This document shows, one piece after another, positions 1 through 7,431 of a DNA stretch of 13,587 nucleotides. Below the pieces are notes generated by a model. That model was given only the letters and a program-made list of their open reading frames with translations. It did not search any database and was not told the DNA's origin. Every line of letters starts with the position of its first letter. The stretch's first letter is position 1. The stretch is from CAZYWA01 sp964650975 [NCBI: uncultured bacterium] (GTDB lineage Bacteria; JADJOY01), in assembly GCA_964650975.1 (NCBI GenBank), contig CAZYWA010000186.1, positions 1 to 13,587 of the forward strand. The letters are read 5' to 3'. The translations under genes and the position numbers were made by a program.

Positions 1-622
1 GGAGCAGCATCTGTGCTTCCCGCACCAGAAGGTCGGGGATCGTTCCGACCCGATATTTCTCGTACCACGACCGGAGACGCTCATCGTAGTTATTCTGGGC
101 GTACCCTGAGCCGTTGTAGCCACGAGCGAAACGCGCCCAGTCGTGTGCCCGCAGCGCTTCGTCGAGATTCCCCGCGACGACCTCGCCCACGAGCGCGGCC
201 AGCTGCTCGGATTCCGAGCGCATCGACCGCTGGACCAAATCCTCGACGTCTGCGAACCCCGCCGTCTCAGCGTTGAAACCCATGACTTGGCCGATACCCC
301 ACGAAGTACTGCGTAACGCGGCCCGCCGGTCGAGAGCTAGCGCGCGCCCGAGACGCTCATACTGATTCGAACCATCGGCGCCGTAGCCACCGGCGCTCGC
401 GCTGCTGATGTCCGGCGCCGCCGTATCGTAAGCTCCACCGGTTTCGCGGTGAAAGATATGGCGCTCGAAGAGAATTACCGGTCTACGGTCCGGTAGAAAT
501 CCGTAGCCGAGCGTCTCCACTTGCAATACAGCCCACACCTCGGCCGCACCCACCGCGAGCCGACTGAGCGCCGCGTCAAACCCGTCTGCGTCGAGCGGAT
601 ATCCTGCCCCTTGAAAGTCCAT
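1..622 (-). CDS. N-acetylmuramidase (DUF3380 family), C-terminus cut by window edge
   Basis: Predicted peptidoglycan hydrolase that cleaves the glycan strand (muramidase). The visible 207 residues have no signal peptide and go straight into the domain: GAGYPLDADGF near residue 5, VLQVETLGYGFLPDRRP (about 32-48) with the probable catalytic Glu, ILFERHIFHRETGG (about 50-63), STSWGIGQVMGFN (about 108-120) and WARFARGYNGSGYAQNNYD (about 159-177). These blocks match the DUF3380 'N-acetylmuramidase' family as I know it. The last visible residues (LLVREAQMLL) look like the start of a peptidoglycan-binding repeat, which would lie outside the window (inference). The ATG at 622 is preceded by GGGGAG with 8 nt spacing. 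It lies 111 nt downstream of the patatin gene on the same strand, so co-transcription is likely. Relatives occur as phage endolysins, secreted lysozymes and effectors; the sequence alone does not decide which. Confidence 0.86.
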   Translation of the reverse strand, partial: MDFQGAGYPLDADGFDAALSRLAVGAAEVWAVLQVETLGYGFLPDRRPVILFERHIFHRETGGAYDTAAPDISSASAGGYGADGSNQYERLGRALALDRRAALRSTSWGIGQVMGFNAETAGFADVEDLVQRSMRSESEQLAALVGEVVAGNLDEALRAHDWARFARGYNGSGYAQNNYDERLRSWYEKYRVGTIPDLLVREAQMLL

Positions 623-733
623 CTTCGCGTCTCCCCGCCGTCGAGTGCATGAGCCGCGGAGTTTCCCGATGGCAAGTAGGCGCGCTCGATCGGCCGACCG
701 TGTCGCCGCGCCAATGCCATCAGTGCTCCGGTT

Positions 734-2569
734 TCAGGCACCCCAAATTTCGTTTTCACTGACACTCTTGCGGATGGCCCCACGCACCGCATCGATGAGC
801 TTTCCCCGCACGAGTTTCCAAGCGGCGAAGCCGGCGATGCTGGCGACCGCCCCAGACAAATAGGCGGCGCGCGCGAAATCTGCGATCGCATCGAACCGTC
901 GTTCGATCTTTGGCATCAGCGCATCGAGGAACTGGTCGCGCGCGGAGGGCGTTAACCCTGGCCAGGTGGGCGGCTTCAGGTCGCGCGCGGCCGTGCCAAC
1001 GAGCGGAACGATCGGGCGAAACTTCACGTAGGGAGCAGCCGGATCCGAAGGGTCGCTATCGAAATGAAAGAACTGCGGATCGCTGCCTGCCTTCCCCCCA
1101 CGCCACCCGCTGAACAGTGGGTTCGTGTCGAGGAGCGCGAAGGATCCGCGTTCGCCATTCCGAAGAAAGCGCTGGCAGTTGAGGCGTCCTAGATGGAAGT
1201 CGTGGTTTCGCCACGTTCGCTCGAGAAACCCGCCAAAACCACCCAGGCTCCCAGAAGCCAATGGGTGCCGGCTCGCCACTCCGCCAGGCTGATCGCGGCG
1301 TATCGGCGCGATCAGGAAGCGACTGAACACGCTTTCGTCCTGGGCGAGCACGAGTTCGTCGGGCTTGAAGCGCGCCTGCTGGATCCATGCCTCGATGAGC
1401 TGGGCCACCACGCTCACGAGATCCGTCTTTGCGTCGTAGGGCGAGGCCGGATCCACAGGATCCGGGAACGGATCGACGAGGATCACGGCCGAATGAGCCG
1501 CAGCGGGATCGCGCGGCAGGCTATCCCCCGGCTTGCTCCGATCCAGCAGGCAACGCCGCGCGATGTCGAAAGGCTCGTTGTTCGTGATGCCACCGTCGAC
1601 GGCTACGAATTGCCACGTGGCCTGGCCCGGCTGCGGACCCTTCGGCGGGATCGTTCCCGACTGGAGCCACCGCCCGAACGTCGCGGGAGGAGGGGGCAAC
1701 GGCGGCGCGACCACGTTTCCTCGAGGAATTTCCCAGAGCCGCAGGCCGTACGGCCCCGTGCTGCAGGTGATCGACCGAGCGGCAAGACCGACCGGGAAGG
1801 CTGATGTCCCGAGGGCCGCCTGCACGAGCTGCACCCATGCCGGCGATCCCGCTGCGCCCGGATCCAGGAACTGTGCAGCGGCGAGGTCGGGGTCATGACC
1901 CGGCGTCTGTGGAGCAGGATTCGCCTGGCTGGCGACATAGAATTCCAGAGTGTCGCCGTGCACCGTCATGTCGTGGCCGTCGGCAGCACCAATCGTGGAG
2001 GAGCCCGAAAGGGCGATCTCGTAAGTCACGCCCCGCAGGTTCCCCAGGGTCAAGATGATCTGCACAGGGTCGGGCGTGTAGGCCCGCTGTAGGGGCATGC
2101 CCGTGAGCACGATCGCCTTCTGAGCGATGTCGTCCAAGGCCGTCGAGTCGAGCAACGAAGACAGCTGGGCCTTCGGCCCCTGCAGGTCATTCTTCCCGAG
2201 CAGCGGATCGATGTCGGCCCGGTGCACCCACGTGTCGTAGAGGCAGTTGAATCCGAGCGGCTGAATCGCGTCGGGATCGTCGGTTCGCACCGGCGAGTGC
2301 GGCCGACGCAAGATCGTCGACATCAAAGCGGCACAGATGCCGCCTGCTGACGAGCCGACCAACGCGTGAAGGTCCACATCGTGAGAGGGAACGTCCCACG
2401 AGGCCGTATCGTCGCCGTTTGTCTTGCGATTCTCGTCCTTTGCCTTCTGCCATTCATCGAGCGCCTCGATGAGGAAGTCGAGGACGCCGGCCGTGTAGGC
2501 ACCTGCCGAAACGGCGCCAGCCATGGCGAGGCTGATGCGGAATGTTCCTTGATTCGGCGCTTCGGGCAC
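734..2569 (-). CDS. patatin-like phospholipase (lipid acyl hydrolase)
   Basis: Predicted 611-residue lipid acyl hydrolase with a Ser-Asp dyad. The N-terminus carries the glycine-rich oxyanion segment (AGAVSAGAYTAG, 17-28). The nucleophile elbow is GSSAG (72-76) with Ser74. SAFPVG (256-261) is a block usual in bacterial patatins. The dyad Asp is in AVDGGITNNEPF (323-334), Asp325. The region around 286-297 is proline-rich. The last ~45 residues hold a hydrophobic stretch (SGAVASIAGFAAW) followed by basic residues, which could be a membrane-associating tail. No signal peptide is visible, so the enzyme is probably cytoplasmic or exported by a non-Sec route. The start is GTG at 2569, chosen because GGAGG lies 5 nt upstream (2575-2579). 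It is longer than minimal patatins (about 300-400 aa), with extra C-terminal sequence of unknown role. The muramidase gene follows on the same strand. No CBASS cyclase or other defence partner is visible. Confidence 0.87.
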   Translation of the reverse strand: MPEAPNQGTFRISLAMAGAVSAGAYTAGVLDFLIEALDEWQKAKDENRKTNGDDTASWDVPSHDVDLHALVGSSAGGICAALMSTILRRPHSPVRTDDPDAIQPLGFNCLYDTWVHRADIDPLLGKNDLQGPKAQLSSLLDSTALDDIAQKAIVLTGMPLQRAYTPDPVQIILTLGNLRGVTYEIALSGSSTIGAADGHDMTVHGDTLEFYVASQANPAPQTPGHDPDLAAAQFLDPGAAGSPAWVQLVQAALGTSAFPVGLAARSITCSTGPYGLRLWEIPRGNVVAPPLPPPPATFGRWLQSGTIPPKGPQPGQATWQFVAVDGGITNNEPFDIARRCLLDRSKPGDSLPRDPAAAHSAVILVDPFPDPVDPASPYDAKTDLVSVVAQLIEAWIQQARFKPDELVLAQDESVFSRFLIAPIRRDQPGGVASRHPLASGSLGGFGGFLERTWRNHDFHLGRLNCQRFLRNGERGSFALLDTNPLFSGWRGGKAGSDPQFFHFDSDPSDPAAPYVKFRPIVPLVGTAARDLKPPTWPGLTPSARDQFLDALMPKIERRFDAIADFARAAYLSGAVASIAGFAAWKLVRGKLIDAVRGAIRKSVSENEIWGA

Positions 2570-2850
2570 CGTGCCCTCCGGATGGCAGGGTACGCATTCG
2601 TGACGACAACGTGTCCCAAATGCGTTGTCTCAGACATCCCTTCGATCGTTCACCGCCGTCGGGGGTTGAAGGGCAAGACGTTCGTCAACTGCAATCGGCC
2701 TGAGTGTAGAGCGCAGCGGTCGCTGTCCATTGCGGAAATGTGCATATGCACGGACCCAAGGTTGCCACCAAGATCGAATTGAAACACCTGGCAGGCTCGC
2801 CGCCATGAGCGCGGGCAGGTTTTCGGTACGGACACGCTCTTCGAGCGCCC
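2570..2850. other. intergenic region upstream of patatin gene
   Basis: No convincing gene. Its minus-strand reading is the leader and upstream region of the patatin gene and the 3' flank of the S53 peptidase gene. It holds overlapping dyads next to the patatin ribosome site (2592-2628), a 12-bp perfect palindrome GTGCATATGCAC (2740-2751), and a short hairpin CGCTC-TTC-GAGCG (2835-2847) just after the peptidase stop, with no T run. A minus-strand TTGACG at 2684-2689 has no recognisable -10 at the right distance, so no promoter is called. Confidence 0.5.
2592..2628 (-). promoter_or_regulatory. overlapping inverted repeats in patatin leader (possible operator or stem-loop)
   Basis: ACGCATT (2592-2598) pairs with AATGCGT (2619-2625). 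ACAACG (2606-2611) pairs with CGTTGT (2623-2628), and GACA/TGTC (2605-2608 / 2612-2615) lie between. The alternatives are mutually exclusive, as in a switching leader or a protein-bound operator. The element ends about 13 nt upstream of the patatin ribosome site. The arms are short, so chance is a real possibility. Confidence 0.25.
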
Positions 2851-5118
2851 TCAACGGCACAGGCGATGGACACGACCCGACCGCCGCTTGACGAGCCCGA
2901 GTGCGATCAGCAGCGCGGCCCCGTCGGCTGCCGTGCTCGCGTCGGCGGATGTGGCGGAGACGGCACCGCAGCCCGACGAAACCGTGAGTGCGATCGCCGT
3001 GGATCGCGTCTTGCCGCCGCCCGCACCCGTGAGCGTGATCGTGTAGATGCCGTTGGCGGTGGTCGAGCCAGCGCTGATCGTGACCGTGGAGCTGCCCGCG
3101 CCGGGCGCCGCAATCGACGTCGGGTTGAACGAGACCGTGGTGCCCACGGGCGCGCCCGACGCGCTCAGCGAAACCGATGAGCCGAAGCCACCCGTGATCG
3201 CGACGGTCACGGTGGTCGAGCCCGAAGCGCCCGGAGCCATGGCCAGCGTGGGCGGCGTGGCCGTCAGCGAGAAGTCGGAGCTGACACCGCTCCAGTTCGC
3301 GATCAGCGCCGCGCCGTCGACCGTGCCCAGCCCGGTCACTTCGTCGTAGCCGGGGCCGCAGTTGAAACCGGTGAGTGCGGGCACGCTGTTGTTGCCCGAG
3401 GTGATGTCGTGAAACACGGCCGGACCGGTGCCCGCGTACTGGCTCGCAGCCATGGGGTAGAAGACCGTGTTGGCGTTGCCCTGCCGTGCTCCGGCGCTCT
3501 GGACGACGAGCGCCATGAGACCGGCGAAGGACGGCGAGGCTGCGGACGTGCCTCCCACCGACTCCAGGCCGGACGAAGACGCGGTGTGGCCCTGGACCAC
3601 CAGGTAGCCATCGTGGCCGGCCGCGGCGAGGGACACGTCAGGAACGTCGCGCAAACCATCGTTGGGGACGCCGAGCCCCTTCTGCCAGGACGGCTTCGAG
3701 AACAGGGTGCTGGCGCCGCCGGAGGAGGACCAGAGGCCCGAGCCACCCGAGACGTTGGCGCTCTCGTTCCACGCCACCTCGGGAACGTACGAGAGCGCCG
3801 AGCCGCCGTTTTGGTCGTTGCCGGCGGCCCAGTAGAGGCTCGGATTGGCAGTGTCGTCGAACTCGCTGCCGCCCACGCACACGTCGTAAGGCGTCGAGCA
3901 TATGCCCGACACGGCCCGGAACGAGCCTGTGGGTGCACTGCCCGGATTGCAGCCGGCGGCACCGCTGTCGCCCGACGACACGAACGCGGTGATCCCTTCC
4001 GCGGCCGCTTGCGCCCACGTGTTGCGGAAGAATGCCTGCTCCGAGCCCAGCATCAGGAGCTCGCACTGGCCGAAGCTCGTGCTCATCGAGTCGGCGAGGT
4101 TGTTGTCGATGATGTACTGCGCCGAGAGATCAATCCCGTCGGTGCCGAGCGTCGACTTCGAGACCACGAACTCGACCGTTGCATCCTTTGCCACCGCACC
4201 GGACCACTGAACGTCGAGGTCGGCCTCGGTTTCCTCGCCGCCGCCCAGATCACCTGGATCGGCTCCGTTGTGGACGATCACCGGATCGTGGGCCGGCAGG
4301 CCGAAGAGGCTGCGGAAGTACTGCACGTCGGCGAGGTTGATGTCGGAGCGGCCGGTGATCGCGACGGTGCGCCCCGAGCCGGTCGTGCCCGAACCGTAGA
4401 CCGAGCCCAGGTCATAGATGGTCGCGAAGTCGGCGGGCGCCAGGTAGTGCGCGCTGCCGCTCGTATAGTCAGCACCCAGGCGTCGCGCCCCCTCGTGGTG
4501 CGCCGGACGCGGGAAATCGTGCAGCGTCACCACGCCGTTGAGGAGTGCAGCGAGACCGCGCGGGATCGATTGCGGTGTCGCATTCGCGTGATGGATCTTG
4601 CCGTCCACCAGGAAGTCGTCGATCTCGGTGCCGAACGCGCGCTCCACCAGCGCCACGGTGCCGCTGAAATCGACCCATCCGCGGCCCTTGGCAACCTCGT
4701 CGACGCGGAATCCGTGCTGTTTCAGCCATCCAGTGACCGTGGCGAGATCCTCGTCGCCGAGACCGAACTGGGCCCCGAACTGTTCAGGCGTCAGCCACTG
4801 ATGAAAGAGGGGCGACTGGGGATCGTGCTGAGCCGCAAGCAGCGCCTCGAGGCGCGTTTCGGCTCCCTCGCGGAGCTTGAGCGACAGGATCAGGCGCTCC
4901 ACCGGCAGGGACAGGTCCGATCGGCCCCGATCCGCCTGGGGCGCCGCGAGTCGGCTGACGCTATTGGCCAGCACCACGCGGTCGGTGTCGTCGATCGCGG
5001 ACCGCGCGCCACTCGATCCTCCGCCAGCCACGGCGGCGACACCGTCCAGCAACACCACGCCGGCGCACGCGGTTAGTGCGAGGACGCGCCAGGCGATTCG
5101 AAGGGGTCTCCGTTGCAT
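2851..5118 (-). CDS. secreted S53 family (sedolisin / pro-kumamolisin) serine-carboxyl peptidase
   Basis: Predicted acid-active endopeptidase of the sedolisin family (Glu-Asp-Ser triad), 755 aa, exported by Sec. Order: signal peptide (MQRRPLR basic start, hydrophobic core about 10-31, likely cleaved after AVA or nearby); pro-kumamolisin activation domain (about 50-215, with SPLFHQWLTPEQFGAQFG at 102-119); catalytic domain (about 225-610). Catalytic Glu298 and Asp302 lie in ETEADLD, oxyanion Asp384 in SSGDSG, and Ser525 in GGTSAASP. Calcium-site residues fit HDITSG (570-575) and GYDEVTGLG (590-598). An Ig-like beta domain follows (about 615-715). The end (716-755) is Gly-Cys-Gly, a short hydrophobic stretch (733-743), then KRR and more basic residues, like a sorting tail. 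I chose ATG 5118 rather than an upstream GTG at 5154 because AAGGAG lies 6 nt before it and the signal peptide then begins normally. Monocistronic by appearance. Confidence 0.95.
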   Translation of the reverse strand: MQRRPLRIAWRVLALTACAGVVLLDGVAAVAGGGSSGARSAIDDTDRVVLANSVSRLAAPQADRGRSDLSLPVERLILSLKLREGAETRLEALLAAQHDPQSPLFHQWLTPEQFGAQFGLGDEDLATVTGWLKQHGFRVDEVAKGRGWVDFSGTVALVERAFGTEIDDFLVDGKIHHANATPQSIPRGLAALLNGVVTLHDFPRPAHHEGARRLGADYTSGSAHYLAPADFATIYDLGSVYGSGTTGSGRTVAITGRSDINLADVQYFRSLFGLPAHDPVIVHNGADPGDLGGGEETEADLDVQWSGAVAKDATVEFVVSKSTLGTDGIDLSAQYIIDNNLADSMSTSFGQCELLMLGSEQAFFRNTWAQAAAEGITAFVSSGDSGAAGCNPGSAPTGSFRAVSGICSTPYDVCVGGSEFDDTANPSLYWAAGNDQNGGSALSYVPEVAWNESANVSGGSGLWSSSGGASTLFSKPSWQKGLGVPNDGLRDVPDVSLAAAGHDGYLVVQGHTASSSGLESVGGTSAASPSFAGLMALVVQSAGARQGNANTVFYPMAASQYAGTGPAVFHDITSGNNSVPALTGFNCGPGYDEVTGLGTVDGAALIANWSGVSSDFSLTATPPTLAMAPGASGSTTVTVAITGGFGSSVSLSASGAPVGTTVSFNPTSIAAPGAGSSTVTISAGSTTANGIYTITLTGAGGGKTRSTAIALTVSSGCGAVSATSADASTAADGAALLIALGLVKRRSGRVHRLCR

Positions 5119-5482
5119 CCAATGCTCCTTTTCTCCGCGCGGACGGGCACGCACGACTCAACCGGACCACTTTACGCCTCGCGGTCGATCGCGCGCCAAC
5201 CTTGGGGGCTCGAGGACGTGGGCGGGCTTCCGGCGTTCGGCGTCGTGTGGGCCGCTCATTTCAGCGGCGACCGTGCAGAGCGCATCGCACGCGAAGGCGT
5301 GGTCTCGGGCGGCGCGCACTCGCAATGGTCTAAAGCGGTATCGCCGGGGTTGAGTCGTGATGCCGTCGACTGGTTTGCATTGGCCGTATCTCCAAGGTTT
5401 CGGTCCCGAGTGGACCGAATGGCATCGCCGATCACCCGACTGCGCCGCGGCCACCCAGGCAGAATCCGTACGTGGAGCGCAC
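5119..5482. other. 364-bp intergenic region upstream of S53 peptidase gene
   Basis: No credible gene. It separates the exopolysaccharide-type operon (ending at 5483) from the peptidase gene (starting at 5118), both read leftward, so it should hold the operon's 3' end and the peptidase promoter. A perfect 8-bp hairpin lies at 5399-5419. A weak minus-strand promoter-like pair is TTGGCG (5194-5199) and TAAAGT (5169-5174), but the 19-bp spacer is long, so it is not called. The peptidase Shine-Dalgarno AAGGAG is at 5125-5130. Confidence 0.5.
5399..5419 (-). terminator. possible weak terminator hairpin after the GT39 gene
   Basis: TTCGGTCC (5399-5406) and GGACCGAA (5412-5419) form a perfect 8-bp stem with a 5-nt loop. 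It lies about 64 nt past the stop of the last operon gene. No T run follows on the minus strand, so it would be at best a rho-assisted or RNA-end-stabilising structure. Confidence 0.35.
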
Positions 5483-7414
5483 TCACTCGTCGGGCGCCTG
5501 CAAGGTCACCACCACGAAGCCCGCCGGCCGGTCGATGTGGAGGGCGCGTGCGGCGACCTCTTTCGGCACCGGCAAGGCGTCGTCGAGGATCGCGTACTTG
5601 ACGCCGGCGGACATCAGGTTCGAAACGTCGTCCTCGCTGGCTTGGGGGTCGATGGGGAGGACGGTGCGCTCGCCGATCGGCTGGCAGAGCTCGCCCATGA
5701 CCAGCTCCTTGGTGGCGTCGACCGACGACAGGTAGCCGACGCCCACGCCATCGTCGCCGCTCAGGATCTGCGGGAAGACGCTCTCCTGAAGTGGCTGCAG
5801 CGGCTCGACGTACGCGATCGGCTCGTCCCGGTAACGCTCGGTCAACGCATCGACGATCTCGCTGCGACTCGCCCCGACCGGCCCGACCACCGTGACGAAC
5901 GTCGCGGTCATGCCCTCGGCCGCCGCGACGGCCGTGACCAGCGCGAGCCAGCCAGTACCGATCGCTCTGGCAGCCCCACGATTCGCGGTGGCCACCGAGG
6001 TCGCCATCGACGCCAGGCACGGCAGGCCGAGCGCATGGAGCCACAGCGTGAATCTCGCCCACCAGTGGAACGGCTGGACGCAGAAGAGCGCGACGACGAT
6101 CGGAACGATCGTCGTCAGCGCGACCCCCATCGCGCGGTCGCGCCGCCGCCACGCGATCGCGGCGACGGCCACCAGCGAAGGGACACCTCCCAGCAACCAC
6201 GCGTAGCCGAGCCCACCGATCCGCGAGTCGTTCGAGTAGACCGTTTCCTGCCACGAGTCCCCGGAGCTCGAGGCCGACCAGAGACCCTGCTGCGCCCAGG
6301 CGCGAAGCACGCGCCCTCCGTCCGAGTCGGCGCGCAGCTGGTCCGGAACCTGAGACTCGTCGACGACCGAGCTCAGCTCCTCTCCGGGAAAGAGGGTCCG
6401 CCCACCGATCCGGACCGCGACCGGAAAGAGCGGATCGTCCGCGATCGCCCAGTTCCGCAGGTACCAGTACCCACCGACCGCCGTGGCGACGACGGCGACG
6501 ACGAGGAGGAAGGCCGCTCGCGCACGGAACCGAACGCTCTCGCGATCGCCACCGAGTCGAACCGAGAGAAGCAGGACGAGCCAGCCCATCGTGAGGACGC
6601 CGAAAGCGGCGCCGGTGCTCTTCATCGCGCTCGCGAGCCCGATCGCTCCACCGAGAGCACAACCGAGGCTCCATGGAATCCTGGACCGGGCGACGTGCAC
6701 CAGGTGCACGGCGGCCACCGCCAGCGCGAGCGCGCTGGCGACGCTCGAGGCATAGGCGCTGTCCACGTAGGTGGTGACGGTCTGCGCCACGTTGGTGGGG
6801 ACCAGGAGCCACAGCGCGCCGCTCGCGATGGCCGACCACCGATCGGCCCCGAGTGCCGCGGCGAGGCACGCGATCGCGATCGAGCCCATCGGCAGGAGCA
6901 GCAGATTGGTGATCGTGAGCACGTGGTTGGTCGCGAAGGCCCGGACCAGGACGAACGCGAGCAGCTCGGCCGCCTTCGGGTAGCCGTTCATCAACGAGGC
7001 GCCGTCGTAGCCGTCGTCGACCCAGTGAACGAAGCCCTTCATCGCCCAGAAGTGAATCGTCGGTATGTGGTACGCGTTGCCGTCGAAGCTGCGGTCGCGT
7101 CCCACCAGAGAGGCGAGCCACAGGATTCCCCACAGGAGCGCCGCGAGGAGCAGGATCCCGCCGGCGATGTTCCCGACGACACGCGAGGTCGTCGGCCGCT
7201 CGGCCACGGCCGGTCCGGCGCGCAACACCGCACGCAGCGCGGACCAGCCGGCGAACCCGCCCGCGAGCGCGGCGACGGCCAGCAGCACCAGCGCGATGGG
7301 CTGCGAGAGCTCGATCTCGCCCAGGCTCGACGCGATCACCAGCGCCTGCAAGCACGAGTGGAAGACCACCAGCGCCACCAGCAGGCCCAGCCAGCGCGTC
7401 GCGTGGTCACGCAT
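5483..7414 (-). CDS. polytopic membrane glycosyltransferase, GT39/PMT-like (GT-C fold)
   Basis: Predicted 643-aa inner-membrane enzyme moving a sugar from a polyprenyl-phosphate donor to an acceptor on the periplasmic side. Many hydrophobic helices are visible: about 7-29, 38-65, 80-104, 150-190, then several up to about 505. The first large loop holds DGNAYHIPTIHFWAMKG (111-127), with Asp111 and the YHxP block typical of PMT/ArnT-like GT-C enzymes; this Asp is the likely catalytic residue. The last ~130 residues are soluble and presumably periplasmic, with no motif I recognise. The ATG at 7414 has GGAGGG 9 nt upstream and sits 17 nt after the TolC-like gene's stop, so it is the third gene of the operon. 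It could decorate the polymer made by the synthase at the operon head or act on a lipid acceptor. Family assignment is from motif and topology; donor and acceptor are unknown. Confidence 0.75.
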   Translation of the reverse strand: MRDHATRWLGLLVALVVFHSCLQALVIASSLGEIELSQPIALVLLAVAALAGGFAGWSALRAVLRAGPAVAERPTTSRVVGNIAGGILLLAALLWGILWLASLVGRDRSFDGNAYHIPTIHFWAMKGFVHWVDDGYDGASLMNGYPKAAELLAFVLVRAFATNHVLTITNLLLLPMGSIAIACLAAALGADRWSAIASGALWLLVPTNVAQTVTTYVDSAYASSVASALALAVAAVHLVHVARSRIPWSLGCALGGAIGLASAMKSTGAAFGVLTMGWLVLLLSVRLGGDRESVRFRARAAFLLVVAVVATAVGGYWYLRNWAIADDPLFPVAVRIGGRTLFPGEELSSVVDESQVPDQLRADSDGGRVLRAWAQQGLWSASSSGDSWQETVYSNDSRIGGLGYAWLLGGVPSLVAVAAIAWRRRDRAMGVALTTIVPIVVALFCVQPFHWWARFTLWLHALGLPCLASMATSVATANRGAARAIGTGWLALVTAVAAAEGMTATFVTVVGPVGASRSEIVDALTERYRDEPIAYVEPLQPLQESVFPQILSGDDGVGVGYLSSVDATKELVMGELCQPIGERTVLPIDPQASEDDVSNLMSAGVKYAILDDALPVPKEVAARALHIDRPAGFVVVTLQAPDE

Positions 7415-7431
7415 GCGTCGGCTCCCTCCGG

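Noticed and set aside
734-2569. CBASS-type (CapV) defence effector reading of the patatin
   Set aside because: No nucleotidyltransferase or other CBASS component is visible nearby, and the protein is much longer than typical CapV.
2684-2689. TTGACG as a -35 box for the patatin gene
   Set aside because: No -10-like hexamer at 16-18 bp; the sequence there is C-rich.
3409-5076. Plus-strand open frame of 555 codons opposite the S53 gene
   Set aside because: No recognisable motif and an Arg/Ala/Val-rich shadow composition. The minus strand encodes a complete S53 catalytic domain.
5119-5154. GTG start 36 nt upstream for the S53 peptidase
   Set aside because: It would put a charged 12-residue extension before the signal peptide, and the ideal AAGGAG site serves ATG 5118.
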